Shown piece after piece: positions 22,815-33,482 of a DNA stretch of 64,000 nucleotides. Under the pieces are notes generated by a model, which did no database searches, had not been told where the DNA came from, and saw only the letters and a program-made list of their open reading frames with translations. The position numbers and the translations under genes were made by a program. Position 1 is the stretch's first letter. Every line of letters starts with the position of its first letter. Source of the DNA: Physcia stellaris (taxonomy: Eukaryota > Ascomycota > Lecanoromycetes > Caliciales > Physciaceae); NCBI GenBank assembly GCA_018902385.1, contig JABSSW010000020.1:379546-443545 (forward strand), written 5' to 3'.

Positions 22815-22887
22815 CGATCACGATGCGATTCGAACGCACAATCTTTGGTGCCGAAAACCAACGCCTTAGCCATTAGGCCACGCGACC
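22815..22887 (-). tRNA. tRNA-Arg (anticodon UCG), no intron
   Basis: Read on the minus strand, the sequence folds as a complete cloverleaf. The acceptor stem GGTCGCG pairs with CGTGATC (two G-U pairs), with discriminator G. The D arm GCCT/AGGC encloses AATGGCTA. The anticodon stem TTGGT/ACCAA has loop TTTCGGC, giving anticodon TCG. A 5-nt variable loop follows, and the T arm GTGCG/CGCAT has loop TTCGAAT. The internal A box (TGGCCTAATGG) and B box (GTTCGAATC) are intact. No CCA is encoded, as expected for a nuclear gene. It reads CGA codons, with wobble CGG. Confidence 0.95.
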
Positions 22888-23145
22888 AAACTTATTTGCT
22901 TGATGCCGATTTGAGCAGAATTTTAAAATATAATGTAATGTTTAGTTTCATCCGATGTTCGTAGTTTGTGAGATGAAGAGTTGACATAGATTAGATCTTT
23001 GTATTTCTCTTTCGTTGACGCAGAAATCTGGTATCTAGAAATTGCTCTATAGAAAGTGTAAGGCACTCAGGGTCCAGGCCGGCAGGAAGTATGGCCGAAT
23101 CCCGATAGCGCTGGTTCGGCTGGATATCCAACATGGCCGCATGCA

Positions 23146-23745
23146 GCGCCAACACCGAATCAGGAGGAATGCTGTTTGCATCTCTTTGTACCACAACAAG
23201 CAGACCCATTATATAACTGAGGTTCTGCAAGGCAATTATTCCTGCAGTTACTAGTTTTAGGAATAATATTATTGTTTCTTGCGGTACATGCCCCTTAATA
23301 ATATTATTGTTTCTTGCGGTACATGCCCCTTACATTCTAACAACTACAATGATCTACCGGTGACCACCACTCGTGCATAGCTAGCAGCTTCTGCTACGAG
23401 ATGTGCAATGATGCAGGGAGAAATGAAGAATATCAAGACCTTGATGGAGATTCCCGTCGAAGGCGGCGACCTGATCCCGAAAACGAAAGGTTATTACAGC
23501 GCCAGACTGAGGCGAAAAGGAAGCTGAAGCAGACGAGCAAGGCAGTCAATTTGATTGACCGCTTCGGAAACTAGCCGCCATCCAGCGATGACGATCAACG
23601 AGCTTTCTTCACGATATACGACAAGGTTCAAGTCAAATGCAGCAAACGTGAACAGTTAGACACACTTTGTCGTCTGTGAAAATACCCCGTCAAAGGCATT
23701 GAGATCGAGCACGGTGGAAGAGTCTTTGCCAAACGCTTCAGGGCG
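23146..23745. repeat. dispersed repeat, copy A (internally deleted)
   Basis: This segment aligns by eye to 30899-32150. The shared run starts at GAATGCTGTTTGCATCTC, continues through GTTCTGCAAGGCAATTA, CATGCCCCTTACATTCTAA, TAGCTAGCAGCTTCTGCTA and CAATGATGCAGG, and resumes at ACCTTGATGGAGATTCC through to GAAGAGTCTTTGCCAA. Copy A lacks about 660 bp present in copy B between these two blocks. I see no terminal repeats or target duplication. It may be a decayed mobile element or an old segmental duplication carrying part of a STAND-type gene. Confidence 0.75.
23262..23331. repeat. perfect 35-bp tandem duplication
   Basis: The unit running from AATAATATTATTG to ACATGCCCCTT is present twice head to tail with no mismatch I can see. 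Copy B of the dispersed repeat has it once, so the duplication is recent and specific to copy A. Confidence 0.85.
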
Positions 23746-25321
23746 AGCTACTTCGAAACGCATTTCTTCATACGTAACCACACGCAAAGTATCGGGAATC
23801 AAACACCCCGGAAGCCGCAAGGCAGAGGCTCACGCGTTGGAAGGTTCGAGAAACACTTCGTCGATGGCCTTGAACCGCGAAACAACAGATACTGGAGTCA
23901 CCGAGAGTGTCCATCTCCTATGCTCGAGCGTACGTTTCAGAGTAGCCCAACATCTGCACCCCCGGATCGCGTCTATGGACTATCCACTGTTGATTCTTTC
24001 TCTTCCAGGCCAACGGGCACGACAGCAGCGACTCGCGAAATTGAATCATCACGAAGCGACTCGACGCCTGAAGAGCGCTCCGAGACTACATTTGAAGAAC
24101 TCATAAGTCAAATCGGTCACACTGTGTGTCGAAAGATCCCGACTCTTCAAAGTCCAAACGCATTCCTAATACTGGTGACTGCATGTCATATCTTCAATCT
24201 CTGTTTATTAGTTCACAATCTATGGGTCGCCGTTGTTGGCTTCCCGGCCCATTTGTCCTTTCTAGCAACAACAGCTGCCGCCAGCGTCGCCTCTTGGATA
24301 TTCGGCACCGCTACATACGGGATCCAAACCGGCGGCTCTTGGATAGCCGACATTGCTACATATGGGATTCGAGCCGGCGGTGAGTCGATCAAACATCTCA
24401 CCTTGCCACAACCTCTGATGAATGTTCCTTTGCTATGTTTGAAGGCATTTGCGTGTCCCATATGGCATCCACTTCTGCAATGTCTGTCGCAGCGTTGGTA
24501 GAAGAAGTTGCGAATGATTTCGTCGCAACCGCAGAGCGAAATGGGAAACTGCGATCTACATCGGTAAACCTTGCTGTGTTTGAGACTGAGATACATAGCT
24601 TGGAGATGTCTCTCAGAATTGGAAAGTATGAGTCACAAATAAAGATGGAGGATTATACGACTCGTATGCCGGCACTCTCCAACAGTCTAGGAGATTCTGT
24701 TTCCAATAACTCGGCATCCTCTGGTATTTTACTGCTCGCCACCGAGTCATTGAACCGGACTTTAAGCAGTCTAGCTCAGGAGCAGTCGGAGCCTAGCCTT
24801 TCGTATCTTATCAAGGAAGCCTCTCGTAGACTTCTCGGATTCTGGTTTCCATTCATCTGTCTTCAAGCCGAGTTGTTAAAGCGTATCAAAAATGGTTGAA
24901 TGTTCTGGAAACAGAGAGTAATCTTCGCTTGATTCAGTCTCAGCAAATTCTAGGTCAGTTCGATGATCTTGAAGGTCGTCTGCGAGAGATCAAAGTCGCT
25001 TTCCACATGGCCAACGAGGAAGACAAGGATAGAAAGGCATATTCATCCGGATGACTTTTTAATTATGAACACTGGAACGGGCACAATAATCAAATCCTTC
25101 GCCTCATTGATAAACGTCTTGGCAGTGTCGAGGAAAACCACGCACACATCAATCTTGCACAATAGTATCTTCGTTTCACGCACATGCAACATCAAGAGCA
25201 AGATGCCAAAATCAAGAATCTACGGGCGTTTCTTGTAAGCCCGGCGGTTTACACAAGTCATGAAATCGAGGACGTGACCGCCGCTCTCAATCTCATCGGT
25301 CGAAGTGTTGCAATTTCATAA
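23440..25321 (+). pseudogene. decayed STAND-type or membrane protein gene
   Basis: Reading frames here make sensible protein only if several breaks are crossed. From 23680 an open stretch runs to 24501 (KYPVKGIEIEHGGRVFAKRF ... then two hydrophobic segments around AFLILVTACHIFNLCLLVHN and LATTAAASVASWIFG). A stop (TGA, 23677-23679) sits just before it, in frame with KCSKREQ upstream. The sequence continues in other frames: ATESLNRTLSSLAQEQS and ASRRLLGFWFPF (to about 24870), VVKAYQKWLNVLETESNLRL with coiled-coil FDDLEGRLREIKVAF (to about 25054), then NNQILRLIDKRLGSVEENH (to a TAG at about 25170) and HEIEDVTAALNLIGRS (to 25321). At least three frame changes and two stops mark it as a relic. 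The left part belongs to dispersed repeat copy A. Confidence 0.6.
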
Positions 25322-26492
25322 GCCACGCACAAATATCCCCAGATTGTTCAAGATCGTCATGTGAAAGCCTTGAGACGATCAACAGTGGAGATGGGTACTG
25401 TTATGGCACTATGACCACCAAGGAGAATTTCCTATCAGTTCGAGATTTTGCCCAGTAGCAGAACGAGACATCATGTAGGTTGAGTCTTCGAAGAATTTCC
25501 AATATTGAGAATTTCTCGTCTAAAGAGCGATCTTTGTAAATTGCTTCTGCAGCATCCGTTGTCGTTAAGTATAAATCTTCTTAGTCATCGGGTTTCCCGC
25601 TGCCTGTACAAAGCTTTGGCTGTGAGGCAGTGGTTGTAGTTGATGATAGAAAAGCTATTGCGAACACCATGTCAAAGATTTTGTTGATATCTAGCACTAA
25701 TCATATGCGCCTCAGGACAGCTGCCTTTGATGCAATGCGGGGAGCTACCAAGTCCACTCGCTGGTCGTTCAACGGCTTATCTTCCGCTGTTGTCTCAGCA
25801 CTTTGGTGGAGGCACGGCATTGCCACTATTTCCCCTATTCTGACAAGGCTCAGGGGGTGTACTGGGACCTGTTTCTCTCGGGAAGCGTGCATCCCCGGGA
25901 GTTATGATCCTCCTTGCTCCTCCTAGGAGTTGTGCAGATTGGGAGGTCTAGAGACAAGATGAGAAGATTTTAACTTTACCACCCTAGAGCTCAATTTATT
26001 CTGCTGAGTAGATCTCTCACCTTTGCATATCGATTTCCTCCGCATCTTCCATTCCGACAATTCAAGCATTTACAGGCATGAACTTGGATCATGAGATGCG
26101 CGATGCTTCAGCAAACCATGACACTATCATGGGATATTCTGTCGCTACCCCTACGTGGCAATTAACGAAACGAATAATTAAAAAAAAACAAAATTTTGAA
26201 CGAGAAACATTTTGACATTCTTCGCTCGATGCACAGGCTCGTCGTCAGCTACAGCGAGATGAGTCGAGGACAGGAGGCGTTGCAGTTGACGGAGAAGCTA
26301 TCTTATACGAATTCTGGAAAGCTTACTGTCAAGCCAGCTGCGATCCTCTGATTCACCAGTAATTCCACCAATGTAGGCTATGATTGTTATATATAAAAGG
26401 ATTCAACTTAATCGAGATTGCATATCATCATGTTTCTGCTTTCCTCGTGAAACCTTCCCAATAAGTCAAGCTTTTTTTTTCTACAGCCCTTC
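25322..26492. other. no supported gene
   Basis: There are only short frames; one of 98 codons at 25630-25926 has no family resemblance. An A-rich run lies at about 26180. No repeats were recognised. Confidence 0.45.
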
Positions 26493-27875
26493 TCATAGTG
26501 CAACTTGATCTAATTGAAAATACTTTGGTGTCTCACGATTCCTCGCACAATGAGCAGGCTCTTTGTAACCGGCAGGGGCTTCTTGAGGGCGTTTAGCAAA
26601 TTCCGCAGTCCTCCTTGCGGCTAGGTAGAGCGGATCATTGCTTTTGTGACAACAGAATCTTTAGGAATATCCTGTGGAGTATTGGGGAGCAGCGCTCGCA
26701 GAGCGTCTTGCACGGTATGGATGAATTCCTGGTCGTCCGCATCCTCGTCCAAGAGTAAAAGCGTACGAGTATTAAGTGTTCCACGCGATGCGCGGCCAAC
26801 CTCGATTATTGTCGCGCGTATACGTGACCGATAAAGTGCCTTCTCTTCCTGGCAGTTCTCACCCCCTGACGGGAGGCTCTGCAAACCTAGGTCAAAATGG
26901 GTGGCTTCCTTTTTCAGTACACTTCTGTAAGCGGCCTGCACGTAAGTGTACGCTGCGCTGAAAGACTTTTGACTCAGACTCCGGGCGAGGATGTGAGAAA
27001 CCGGCATTGCTGCTTCTTCGCCCTCGCAGGCATCGATGTCTCCGTAATGTTGGCAAATACCATTGGATGATCCTGCAAAGGCGGCGTTAACCTCTGAAAC
27101 CTTATCGCCAATGTGGTTGTGGGTGGAAAGCATCTTGAGATCTGCATACTCCATTGCGTCCTGCAAATCCTCATACAAAAGTCCGGGCAGATTGGGAACC
27201 GAAACAAGTGCCTTTTTGGCACTATTCAGCCCAGTTTTGCGATCTACGGCGGCATGGAGCGATCGCAGAAGACCGGCAATCGTTCCGACTTCGGGCGTAG
27301 AGGGACGACCGAGCAATTTGTTCCGCTGTCGCTTTGCGCGTGATACACGACACTGTAGGGCGTCCCAATTGCTTTGAGCACTAGTCTGCCATTAGACCTT
27401 CAATTTGCCGGCTACCTCTTCAACAGAGTGACCACCTTACCATTCTGGTTTCGATGTTGGATCAGATTTACGACGTATCAAATGCTGGTAGTCATCGGCT
27501 CCGTCGATCTGATCATGATATTGTCAGCGGCCTTGACGGCACGGGCACAATACCACAACCCACCTTGACCAGGTCCACGACAGTACCATCATGGTAGCGG
27601 ATGGCAGCGCTTGCGTAAGAGGTGGTCAGGTCAAAGCCAATCCCGGGGCTGACGATTTGCTCGTATGGAACGCAATTAAGGCACATGGGAAGAGGTTCGA
27701 AGCGTGGCCGGCGTCCTGCTGCTGCAAGATGGACGATGGTCAAGATCAGGGCAGGAAATGAACACGTGTAAGCGACCGTGACTCCGTTTTGCAGCGGATT
27801 GAGTCGATGCCCATGGATTGAAAGGGGCAAAGTCAGAAAGGAAGACTCGTTGGATGGAATTTCTAATCTCTGCAT
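26493..27875 (-). pseudogene. fungal Hsp70-like (actin-fold ATPase-like) gene with one frameshift
   Basis: Exons 27875-27564, 27508-27441 and 27380 onward join across 55-nt and 60-nt introns with correct phase. The protein starts with a hydrophobic segment and then FEPLPMCLNCVPYEQIVSPG, GFDLTTSYASAAIRYHDGTV, WDALQCRVSRAKRQRNKLLG and RPSTPEVG. These blocks are typical of a fungal Hsp70-like family that lacks most chaperone motifs. Residues LLLLDEDADDQEFIHTVQDA and LRALLPNTP follow. The in-frame model ends at 26621 (379 residues) as VVTKAMIRST. The expected C-terminus, DPLYLAARRTAEFAKR then EAPAGYKEPAHC, lies in another frame to the stop at 26493. The break is at an AAAA run near 26642, so a single-base indel explains it. 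It could be a real recent frameshift or an assembly error. Confidence 0.7.
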
Positions 27876-29386
27876 TTTCGTTGAAGAGGAATATAATCTC
27901 TGTTGGCAATAGCGAGGATAAGTACCGCTGCCCGCGACACCAGCTGAGCTGAGCTGAGATATTGCGCAGGATTACTTCAATACAGCCGGCGAGAACCGTA
28001 CCGCTTTTTCCATCGGTCCATTAATTGCTACTTTTTCAGCGCCGCGAAAGCATTACCTTTTCGCCCGTTCATTTTTCAGTAGATTATGAAACGGGCGACG
28101 GATATTCAGGCCTCATGATCTTCATTTTTGAACATGTCAGAAGGTCGCATGTGTGGTGATATCAGTTCTTCGTCAGCTTTCTTCCCGAGATGTACGAGTA
28201 CATTGTCCAATCCCGCATTTTTCCCTCCTTCTGCCCGTCTCCCCGTTCTAACTTTTGGTGCTCGAAGTTGATATACGGAACCAGTGTTTTCTGGCTTGTT
28301 TTCCGTGCTCCATTTGTGGGTGTCGGGACAACGGAGTTATATGTCGGAACAAGTGGTGGCGATGGGTATTCGTGGGCCTGGAGCAGAGACCTATCGGGAC
28401 TTGTTAGCGAGCAGTGTGCTAGAATCAGTTGATTCATTGCTTCTGAGGCGGAGGCACTGGATTGGAGAGCGCCTCCCCTTTTCTCGCACCTCGGAAAAAG
28501 GGTTCGTTGTTACTTGGAAGGAATGTGCAGCTGCAGCGCTGATCTCGTGCTTCGTTGCGTTGTTACACAATAGCTTAATTCCACGGGTTATATTACATCG
28601 AGGATTGGATGAGCGGACGGGAGTGCATCGAAAATATATAAGTATTCAAGACTTCTACTGGCTCTCGGTCTTGAAGCCCGGTCGCGGCTATCATGTCAGC
28701 GAGAAGTAGAGTTTGTTCAGGATTCATACCCTGCCAACAAATCGTCCAGGCTAGACATGGGTGCTAATGCAGGGATGACGAAATGAAAGGGGCTTGGAGG
28801 GGCTGGCCTCCTAGTTAAATAGGAGGTCAATGCCCCATTCATTCCATTCCCCATCTTTCGTCTCTTCTTTTGCCCCGCCCACCCACTCCTTGTTTTTGGC
28901 CTCCTTCGGCGTTTTCACCTCCTTTGGAGGCTTTTCTTCGCTCCGTAACCCAGTCGCAGAGGCAGGGGGAGTAGCTAGGCTCTGAAAGCTGCTCTGCTGG
29001 GCCACTTTGCTCAGCGGGGCCGGCTCTGCAGGGCCACTTTGCTCTGCAGGGCCACTGCTTCAGGCCGGCCATGCCCAAAACACCAAGGATTTTGTACATA
29101 GCAATGAAGGAAGTACGCAGCATTAGCGCTCTGGCAAAGAAAGCTACATGAGACTGGAATGGCCGGTAAAGTGAAGGAAGCACTATATTTGAATTGCTTG
29201 ATTTACATCCGAATTGATATCGTCCTATTTGTGCTCAACGGCTCTGTCTCTCGACTTGGCTTCGAAAGCTTTGGTTTTCACCAAGGGGAATGGATGAAAT
29301 CCTAGCTCCAGCATGTGGTCAAGAATGTACAAAATCCCGGTCTGACGCTCGACGAAAACACCACCGAACCATTACCTCCACCCCTT
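27876..29386. other. no supported gene; small GC-rich tandem repeat
   Basis: A plus-strand frame at 28284-28709 has no recognisable family. Around 28995-29060 a short tandem repeat (GGGCCACTTTGCTC with CTGCAGGGCC variants, about three copies) lies in the minus-strand frame but has no protein logic. GCTGA is repeated several times near 27945. Confidence 0.45.
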
Positions 29387-29810
29387 TCAATATGTGTCCA
29401 GTGTTTCAGGCAGCCGCACATAACCCCTGGATCCCGCCCCGCGGATGTTGCATCTAAGCCCCGGACAACATAGGCCCTCCAGACCACCACATATGGCTGC
29501 ATCGTGATTTGACAATTAGCTATCGCTGTCCTCAACTCTCTCTCATCAGCGGGATAGCTGGCACTTACATCCTGCACTTTCGCAAGAATCTCCCACTTCT
29601 GTATTGCATGTGTTTTGGTTCGTCGTGCCTCTGTTCGGCACGCAGTAGCCGCGACAGCAGTCGGCGGTCGCACTACATTTTCCTGTGAACGGCTTAACAG
29701 CTAATCTACACGCGTCCAGGATGGCATGACCACTTACCTGTAAGCGCCGTACAGGCTGCATAGACCTGGAGTCCGGAGGACAAGGCGACGAAAAGGATCG
29801 CGAGCTTCAT
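29387..29810 (-). CDS. small secreted double-knottin-like protein
   Basis: Three exons, 29810-29738, 29682-29569 and 29496-29387, give 98 residues. Introns of 55 and 72 nt have GTAAGT donors and TTCACAG / GATGCAG acceptors, and both phases close. A clear signal peptide (MKLAILFVALSSGLQVYA) precedes a mature part with cysteines spaced C-x6-C-x5-CC-x3-C-x11-C, the inhibitor-cystine-knot pattern. A second C-x6-C-x6-CC-x4-C block follows, containing GGLEGLCCPGLRC. Intron 2 falls between the two cysteine blocks, so one exon encodes each. Small secreted cysteine-knot proteins of fungi include effectors, antimicrobial peptides and peptidase inhibitors; which applies here is unknown. If intron 2 is retained the protein ends earlier, as CKCQLSR. 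The second block lacks an obvious sixth cysteine, so a further 3' intron is possible. Confidence 0.75.
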
Positions 29811-29836
29811 CGTCGACGAGGAATTTTCAAGATCGA

Positions 29837-30229
29837 TCAAAGGTGGTGACTTGAGAGAATGAGAGAGTTACAAAGTGGGATGGAATTGTAGACAGAAGGG
29901 AAGGGAAAAATCAAAGCTTTATGTATTGAACTGCCTCCGTCTGGCCCGCAAACACTCGGAGGACTCTTGAAGGCTTCGAAAACATCCATTGTCGTCTTGC
30001 CCGATTCGAGGAACTCCGGAGTGCTTCCACGCACCATATTTGGCATGGATGGAGCCATTGGCCCGCAGACGTTCGGAGCCCTGTTGGGCGCTTTTGTAGA
30101 TTCGATCTTGGTCTTGCTTAAACCGAGGAACTCCGAAGTGCTATGATTCATCACAACTCGATTAGTAGCTAGGCTCGTAGCGATCCATTGAGTCAGCTGG
30201 GACTTTTCCCTCAAGCCTTGGTGGGGCAC
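29837..30229 (-). CDS. hypothetical protein with two 39-residue repeats
   Basis: This 130-codon frame carries two copies of a 117-bp direct repeat (period exactly 39 codons; the plus-strand GGCCCGC anchors lie at 29943 and 30060). The copies share EFL, a Lys-Thr/Ser pair and NVCGP/SVCGP. Divergence with frame kept suggests coding, but no family, signal peptide or domain is evident. It ends 27 bp upstream of the knottin-like gene's start on the same strand, so it might instead be untranslated leader of that gene. Confidence 0.3.
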   Translation of the reverse strand: MPHQGLREKSQLTQWIATSLATNRVVMNHSTSEFLGLSKTKIESTKAPNRAPNVCGPMAPSMPNMVRGSTPEFLESGKTTMDVFEAFKSPPSVCGPDGGSSIHKALIFPFPSVYNSIPLCNSLILSSHHL

Positions 30230-30898
30230 TCATGGATGGAAGGAAGGAAGAAATAAGATGAATGCATGAAGACATATAGCTATTTACTCAATCGTAGCCG
30301 AGAATCCAATAACATAGCGGTGGTACTTTGTCCATATACTTGTGAGTGATACATTTGTTGGGCGCGCAACATGCAACGGGCACAGATCTACTCAGCAATT
30401 CGGCATTCATCTATCCGGAACTCATCACTATTCCGCTTGTTGTTAGCTAGGGACCGATGTTTCGTGCAGGTGTGGTGAGACTTGAGGCTAGCCGTACGCT
30501 GGTTTGGTCAGAGGATCTGACATGCAAGACAGCACTTGTACGGCTACACAATATAGCTAGTATGCAGATGTGGCGTTCAGCCACGGTATACAGAGGTTCG
30601 ATGATCAGCTTCACATGGAGGATGACCTGATAATATGAGGCCAGTTAAACTGAAGGAGAATAGAGTATGACTTGTACGATTAGACCCTAGCTTGGTTGGT
30701 ACAAGAAGCTCATTGCATGGCATGATACAGTAGAATGTACTGGAAATACCGAAGGGCTGTTGAGATTCTTCTTGACTCGACTGCAAGATTACCAGATTTG
30801 ATATACGAGTTCCAAATTGAGACGTCCTCGTCAGCCACGAGCGGTCTTAACCCGATTGGATACGAGATCTTGGCAGGGGGAAAGGACGATAGCTGGGG
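30230..30898. other. intergenic
   Basis: No gene, RNA or repeat is supported before the start of dispersed repeat copy B. Confidence 0.45.
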
Positions 30899-32150
30899 TG
30901 GAATGCTGTTTGCATCTCTTTGTACCACAACAAGAAGTAAGTCGAGGAACTTGCATTTGGTTCGACCTATTCGTACTATTGAGTATGCAGAACAATTATA
31001 CAATTGACGGTCTGCAAGGCAATTAGTTCTGCGGTTGTTAGTCTAGGAATAATAATATTGTCTCTTGCTATACATCTCTGGTGCCATGCCCCTTACATTC
31101 TAATAGTAAAAATAACCTACTGGTTAGCATCACTCGTGTATAGCTAGCAGCTTCTGCTATGAGGCGTTCAATGATGCAGGCTGGAGAAAATCCTCATCGT
31201 TACGATACACCGCGTTGTTTATAGAACAGCTGACGAGCTCATGGATAGTTTTCTTTCAGTCTGTTCAGCTCCTCCGCCCCCGCTCCTCCTATTCCTCCTG
31301 AATCTGGAGCATGCCTCTAAAAATTGATAATTCTTACGACACTTGGCTCCTTCCGAGCCTTTGTCATCCTACGCCTCTCTCTTCCTTTGCAAAGAGACTC
31401 TTAGCACACTGTCAGCCAGAAGTGCGGCTCGGAACAACTCCGGAGACTCCGGAATATTGACCCGAAACACTCAGTAGACCAATGCGGACAACGGCCACTT
31501 TCATCTCTGCAACTTGCTAGATGTTGCGTTCTTTGGTTCCCCATTACCAGCTTCACAACGTGCCGACGTCCTTAATCTTATCAACGAGCTGTGACGCTTA
31601 AGCTTCCAACCGATGCTCGGTGCTGATAAGTGCAAGGTAATGTCGCATCGGAAGCTTCTAGTTTTTCCAAGTTCGAGATCTGGAAATCTGACAGCCAAGT
31701 AGTTGACCCAACTTGCCTCCAGAATTTGGTCAGCGTTGTATCGTCAAAAATGAAATCTGAAAGAGCGAATCGATTACGTTCTGTCTTCAGCACCGCAAGG
31801 ATCCCCAGCGACGACCAGAACGTAAGTTCCAGCGGCCAACCAAGCTCTCAAGGATACCAAAACCTTGATGGAGATTCCGGTCGAAGGCGGCGACCCGATC
31901 CCGAATCCGAAAGCTTGTTACAGCGCGAGGCTAGGACGAGAAAAAAGCCGAAACAGACGAATAAGACAATCAGTGTGAACGTCTCAGAAACTAGCCGTCA
32001 TTCAACGATGACGATCAAAGACAAGATTCAAGTCAAATGCAGCAAACGTGAATAGTCAGGCACGTTTTGTCGTCTTTGAAAATACTTCGTCAAAAACATT
32101 GAGGTCGAGCACGATGGAAGAGTCTTTGCCAAGTGCTTCAGGGTCGTCGA
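30899..32150. repeat. dispersed repeat, copy B (longer copy) with gene remnant
   Basis: This copy matches copy A at both ends and has about 660 bp extra in the middle (about 31180-31845). A plus-strand frame at 31630-32055 (141 codons) reads RRRRPDPESESLLQREARTR and IKDKIQVKCSKRE. The natural continuation, KYFVKNIEVEHDGRVFAKCF, follows after in-frame stops, including a TGA at 32077-32079 at the same aligned place as the TGA of copy A. It is therefore a remnant of the same broken gene. No terminal repeats were found. Confidence 0.7.
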
Positions 32151-33482
32151 GAAGGTCTGACGGCGTTGGTTCATGCAGTCCAAATCCTTCGTCGGGCTCC
32201 CTTGCTCTATGATGCAATGGTCCTCTTGACCACATATGAGGCCTATCATAGGCGTTCAGTGTATTAATCGAGCAAGAGACATTTGCCGCTTTACCACCCC
32301 TGAAGCTAGCTGCCATTCATCTGTCACTAAATGACGCAGTAGGACGTTAAGCTAGCTCAGTAGTGGACATTCTTCCTGGTAGTCTGCCATTGGTTTGAAG
32401 CGTGAACAGCTCAAAGGTTACTAGGTCGGTCCGTATCTTATCCCATCAACATGGGCAATTGCACCTCAATCAAGGCTCGAGGTCGAGCAACGTATAAGCC
32501 GAGCACGGTCATGGCTGTACGGCTTTTCTCACTGGAGAATGGCTGAAAACTCCAAAAGGTAAGGTCTGCATGCTGATGTACTGGTCCCCCCGCACTTGAC
32601 GTTTTGGATGCGCTGGGCCCGTTATGCTGGGGTAATTCTAGCATTGAAGCTTTTCTGTGTTGCACTGCAGGAATGGAGCTCCGGTGTTGCATGACTTGAC
32701 TGCCCCTTTCAATCACCGTGGGAAGGCGAAATCCCGATTGGGCCGTCTTAGATGTCGGGGCCAGGACATCAACCACACGGTCACACAGCCGCTGCACGCG
32801 CTAATCCCCGTCAAGGCTTCCGTATAAAGACTCTGGTGGTTGGCCCGACCAGCGAGCACCGTCTATGCAAGAAACACCCACAACAAGAGCTCTGCTGAGC
32901 AATAACATCGTCGATTAATTTTCTTATTTACGCGGCCGAATTATGGAATTGATATGTACATGAAACGATTTTTCAAAAATGAACAAAAAAAAACATTTCG
33001 AAAATGAACAGAAAAAAACCGTGAGCGATCGTTTGTCATATAATGAGCAGAAGATTCGAGCATTTCTTTTGACGGTTGGGCTTCCATGCGTCTTCTCTGC
33101 ATCAGCACCCCTGTCCAACTTGCTGTGGAGCGACATCTCAGCCTCAAGCTCTTCCATTCAGGCGTCCATCGGAACTGAGACCAACCAAGCTAACCACGAG
33201 CTGATAAGTGCTTGAGTTGTATGACAGAGACCGGGAAGGAAACATGCTGGGGTTGGTATCCGAGGTCTGAAGTAGGGTAAAAGAGGCGAATTTTCTCTAG
33301 GCGGCAGCGCAGGCGATCCTGACCTCCTTTTCGGGTATTTAACCTCCCAGCAAACGCCCTTCGAGACCTCTTCTCGTGCGACATCTCCTACCTTAGGAAT
33401 TGCACCTACACCAGCATCTGCTGGGCTCAATTGAATTCACTGGACCCTTACGAAAAACGCTATCAACCTCTCCAGTGTCCAG
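32151..33482. other. no supported gene
   Basis: A 119-codon minus-strand frame (32797-32438) and shorter frames lack family signals. The right end should contain the promoter of the second GMC gene. Confidence 0.45.

Noticed and set aside
28284-28709. 141-codon plus-strand frame
   Set aside because: No domain or signal features, and it overlaps frames of similar length in other phases.
32438-32797. 119-codon minus-strand frame before the second GMC gene
   Set aside because: No family resemblance, and plausible as a chance frame in promoter DNA.
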